Source: Mesobacillus selenatarsenatis SF-1
GTDB lineage: Bacteria; Bacillota; Bacilli; Bacillales; Cytobacillaceae
Length of the DNA stretch: 49,737 bases
NCBI RefSeq assembly: GCF_000813125.1
Contig: NZ_BASE01000138.1
Location: 1-49,737, forward strand
Direction: 5' to 3'
Positions 49,262-49,737 of this stretch are shown one piece after another (the first letter of the stretch is position 1; every line of letters begins with the position of its first letter). The notes below the pieces were generated by a model. That model saw only the letters and a program-made list of their open reading frames with translations. It did not search any database and was not told where the DNA came from. A program made the translations under genes and the position numbers.

Positions 49262-49737
49262 CATTGGACAAGTTCTGCTCTTTCACCAGCTGTTTTGTCC
49301 GAACCTGGGGGGACTTTGGACAAATTTTGCTCTACCATCGGCTGTTTTGTCTGAACCTGGGGGACTTCAGACAAATTCTGCTCTTCCGCCAGCTGTTTTG
49401 TCCGAACCCGGGGGGACTTCGGACAAATTCTGTTCTTCCATCAGCTGTTTTGTCTGAACCCGGGGGGACTTCGGACAAATTCTGCTCTTCCATCGGCTGT
49501 TTTGTCTGAACCTAGGGGGACTTCAGACAATACCTGCTCTTCCGCCGGTCGTTTTTGTCCGAACCTAGGGGGACTTCGGACAAATTCTGTTCTTCCATCG
49601 GCTATTTTGTCCGAACCTGGGGGGACTTCGGACAAATTCTGTTCTTTCACCAGCTGTTTTGGCTGAACCTGGGGGGACTTCGGACAAATTCTGCTCTTCC
49701 ATCGGCTGTTTTGTCCGAACCTGGGGGGACTTCAGAT
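49262..49737. repeat. Tandem hairpin repeat, family C (nine units, runs off the window)
   Basis: Nine units carry the left arm (T)TCGGACAAA at about 49266, 49318, 49369, 49421, 49473, 49524, 49578, 49630 and 49682, so the period is 51-52 bp with one 54. Each continues TTCTGCTCTTCCATCGGCTG and then the right arm TTTTGTCCGAACC and a GGGGGGACTTC spacer. TTCGGACAAA and TTTGTCCGAA are complementary. Variants GAC/GGAC and CTGAACC/CCGAACC alternate, partly in compensating fashion. The array continues beyond the end of the window. Confidence 0.92.

Noticed and set aside
49192-49650. Open frames across the end of the window rich in repeated LDKFCS- or EVPPGSDK-like units
   Set aside because: They are translations of the 51-52 bp hairpin array; several frames on both strands stay open because the unit lacks stops, and the period is not a multiple of three.

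Overview
The window reads as chromosomal DNA of an endospore-forming Bacillaceae member: moderately low G+C, strong GGAGG-type ribosome binding sites, and homologues of B. subtilis genes such as spo0M, deoD, yodJ, ctpA, yozD, yozE, yokU and kamA, partly in B. subtilis order. A genus such as Mesobacillus is only a guess. There are no rRNA or tRNA genes, no CRISPR array, no prophage and no insertion sequence. Most genes lie on the minus strand and nearly every transcription unit ends in a recognisable hairpin terminator.

Layout. 0-9.7 kb: small conserved proteins, a phosphodiesterase, a sulfite-oxidase-like molybdoenzyme, a divergent Ku/LigD end-joining pair, dapF and a Cys-rich copper-storage-type protein. 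9.8-19.5 kb: a secreted subtilisin, a yxlEFG-like ABC exporter operon, an amidohydrolase, a GNAT acetyltransferase behind a structured leader, an SDR protein lacking the usual catalytic Tyr, an Hsp20-like coat/germination-type protein behind a sigma-K-like promoter, and a secreted CAP-domain protein. 19-22.6 kb: a four-gene unit of beta-propeller lipoprotein, response regulator, sensor kinase and YtkA-like lipoprotein. 23.2-24.7 kb: a persulfide-response locus (degenerate frameshifted rhodanese, cstR, two rhodaneses) with two CstR-type operators placed on two promoters. 25-33 kb: small proteins, a possible L,D-transpeptidase relative, a G3E GTPase, CtpA, copA-copZ and the YodJ carboxypeptidase. 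33.7-38 kb: deoD, spo0M and several Yod/Yoz proteins.

38-49 kb is the metabolic centrepiece: yodT-yodS-yodR-yodQ-gabT-gabD-yodP(ablB)-kamR-kamA-yokU, all on the minus strand. Together these can convert lysine to beta-lysine (KamA), acetylate it (YodP), transaminate it (YodT), handle the keto acid as a CoA ester (YodS/YodR), deacetylate to GABA (YodQ) and finish to succinate (GabT, GabD). A sigma-E-type promoter precedes yodT and a near-perfect sigma-54 promoter precedes kamA, next to a PAS/AAA+ enhancer-binding regulator, so the cluster appears to be under both mother-cell and sigma-54 control.

The most unusual structural signal is intergenic. Four tandem-repeat patches with unrelated sequences (1-143, 8339-8433, 33429-33655 and 49262-49737) share one design: a period of 51-52 bp (about five helical turns), each unit carrying a self-complementary pair of arms. 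Other points worth attention are an A7 frameshift that splits the degenerate rhodanese, a 150-nt folded leader of unknown class before the GNAT gene, and pairs of Spo0A-box-like sites before the subtilisin and an unknown 99-residue gene.
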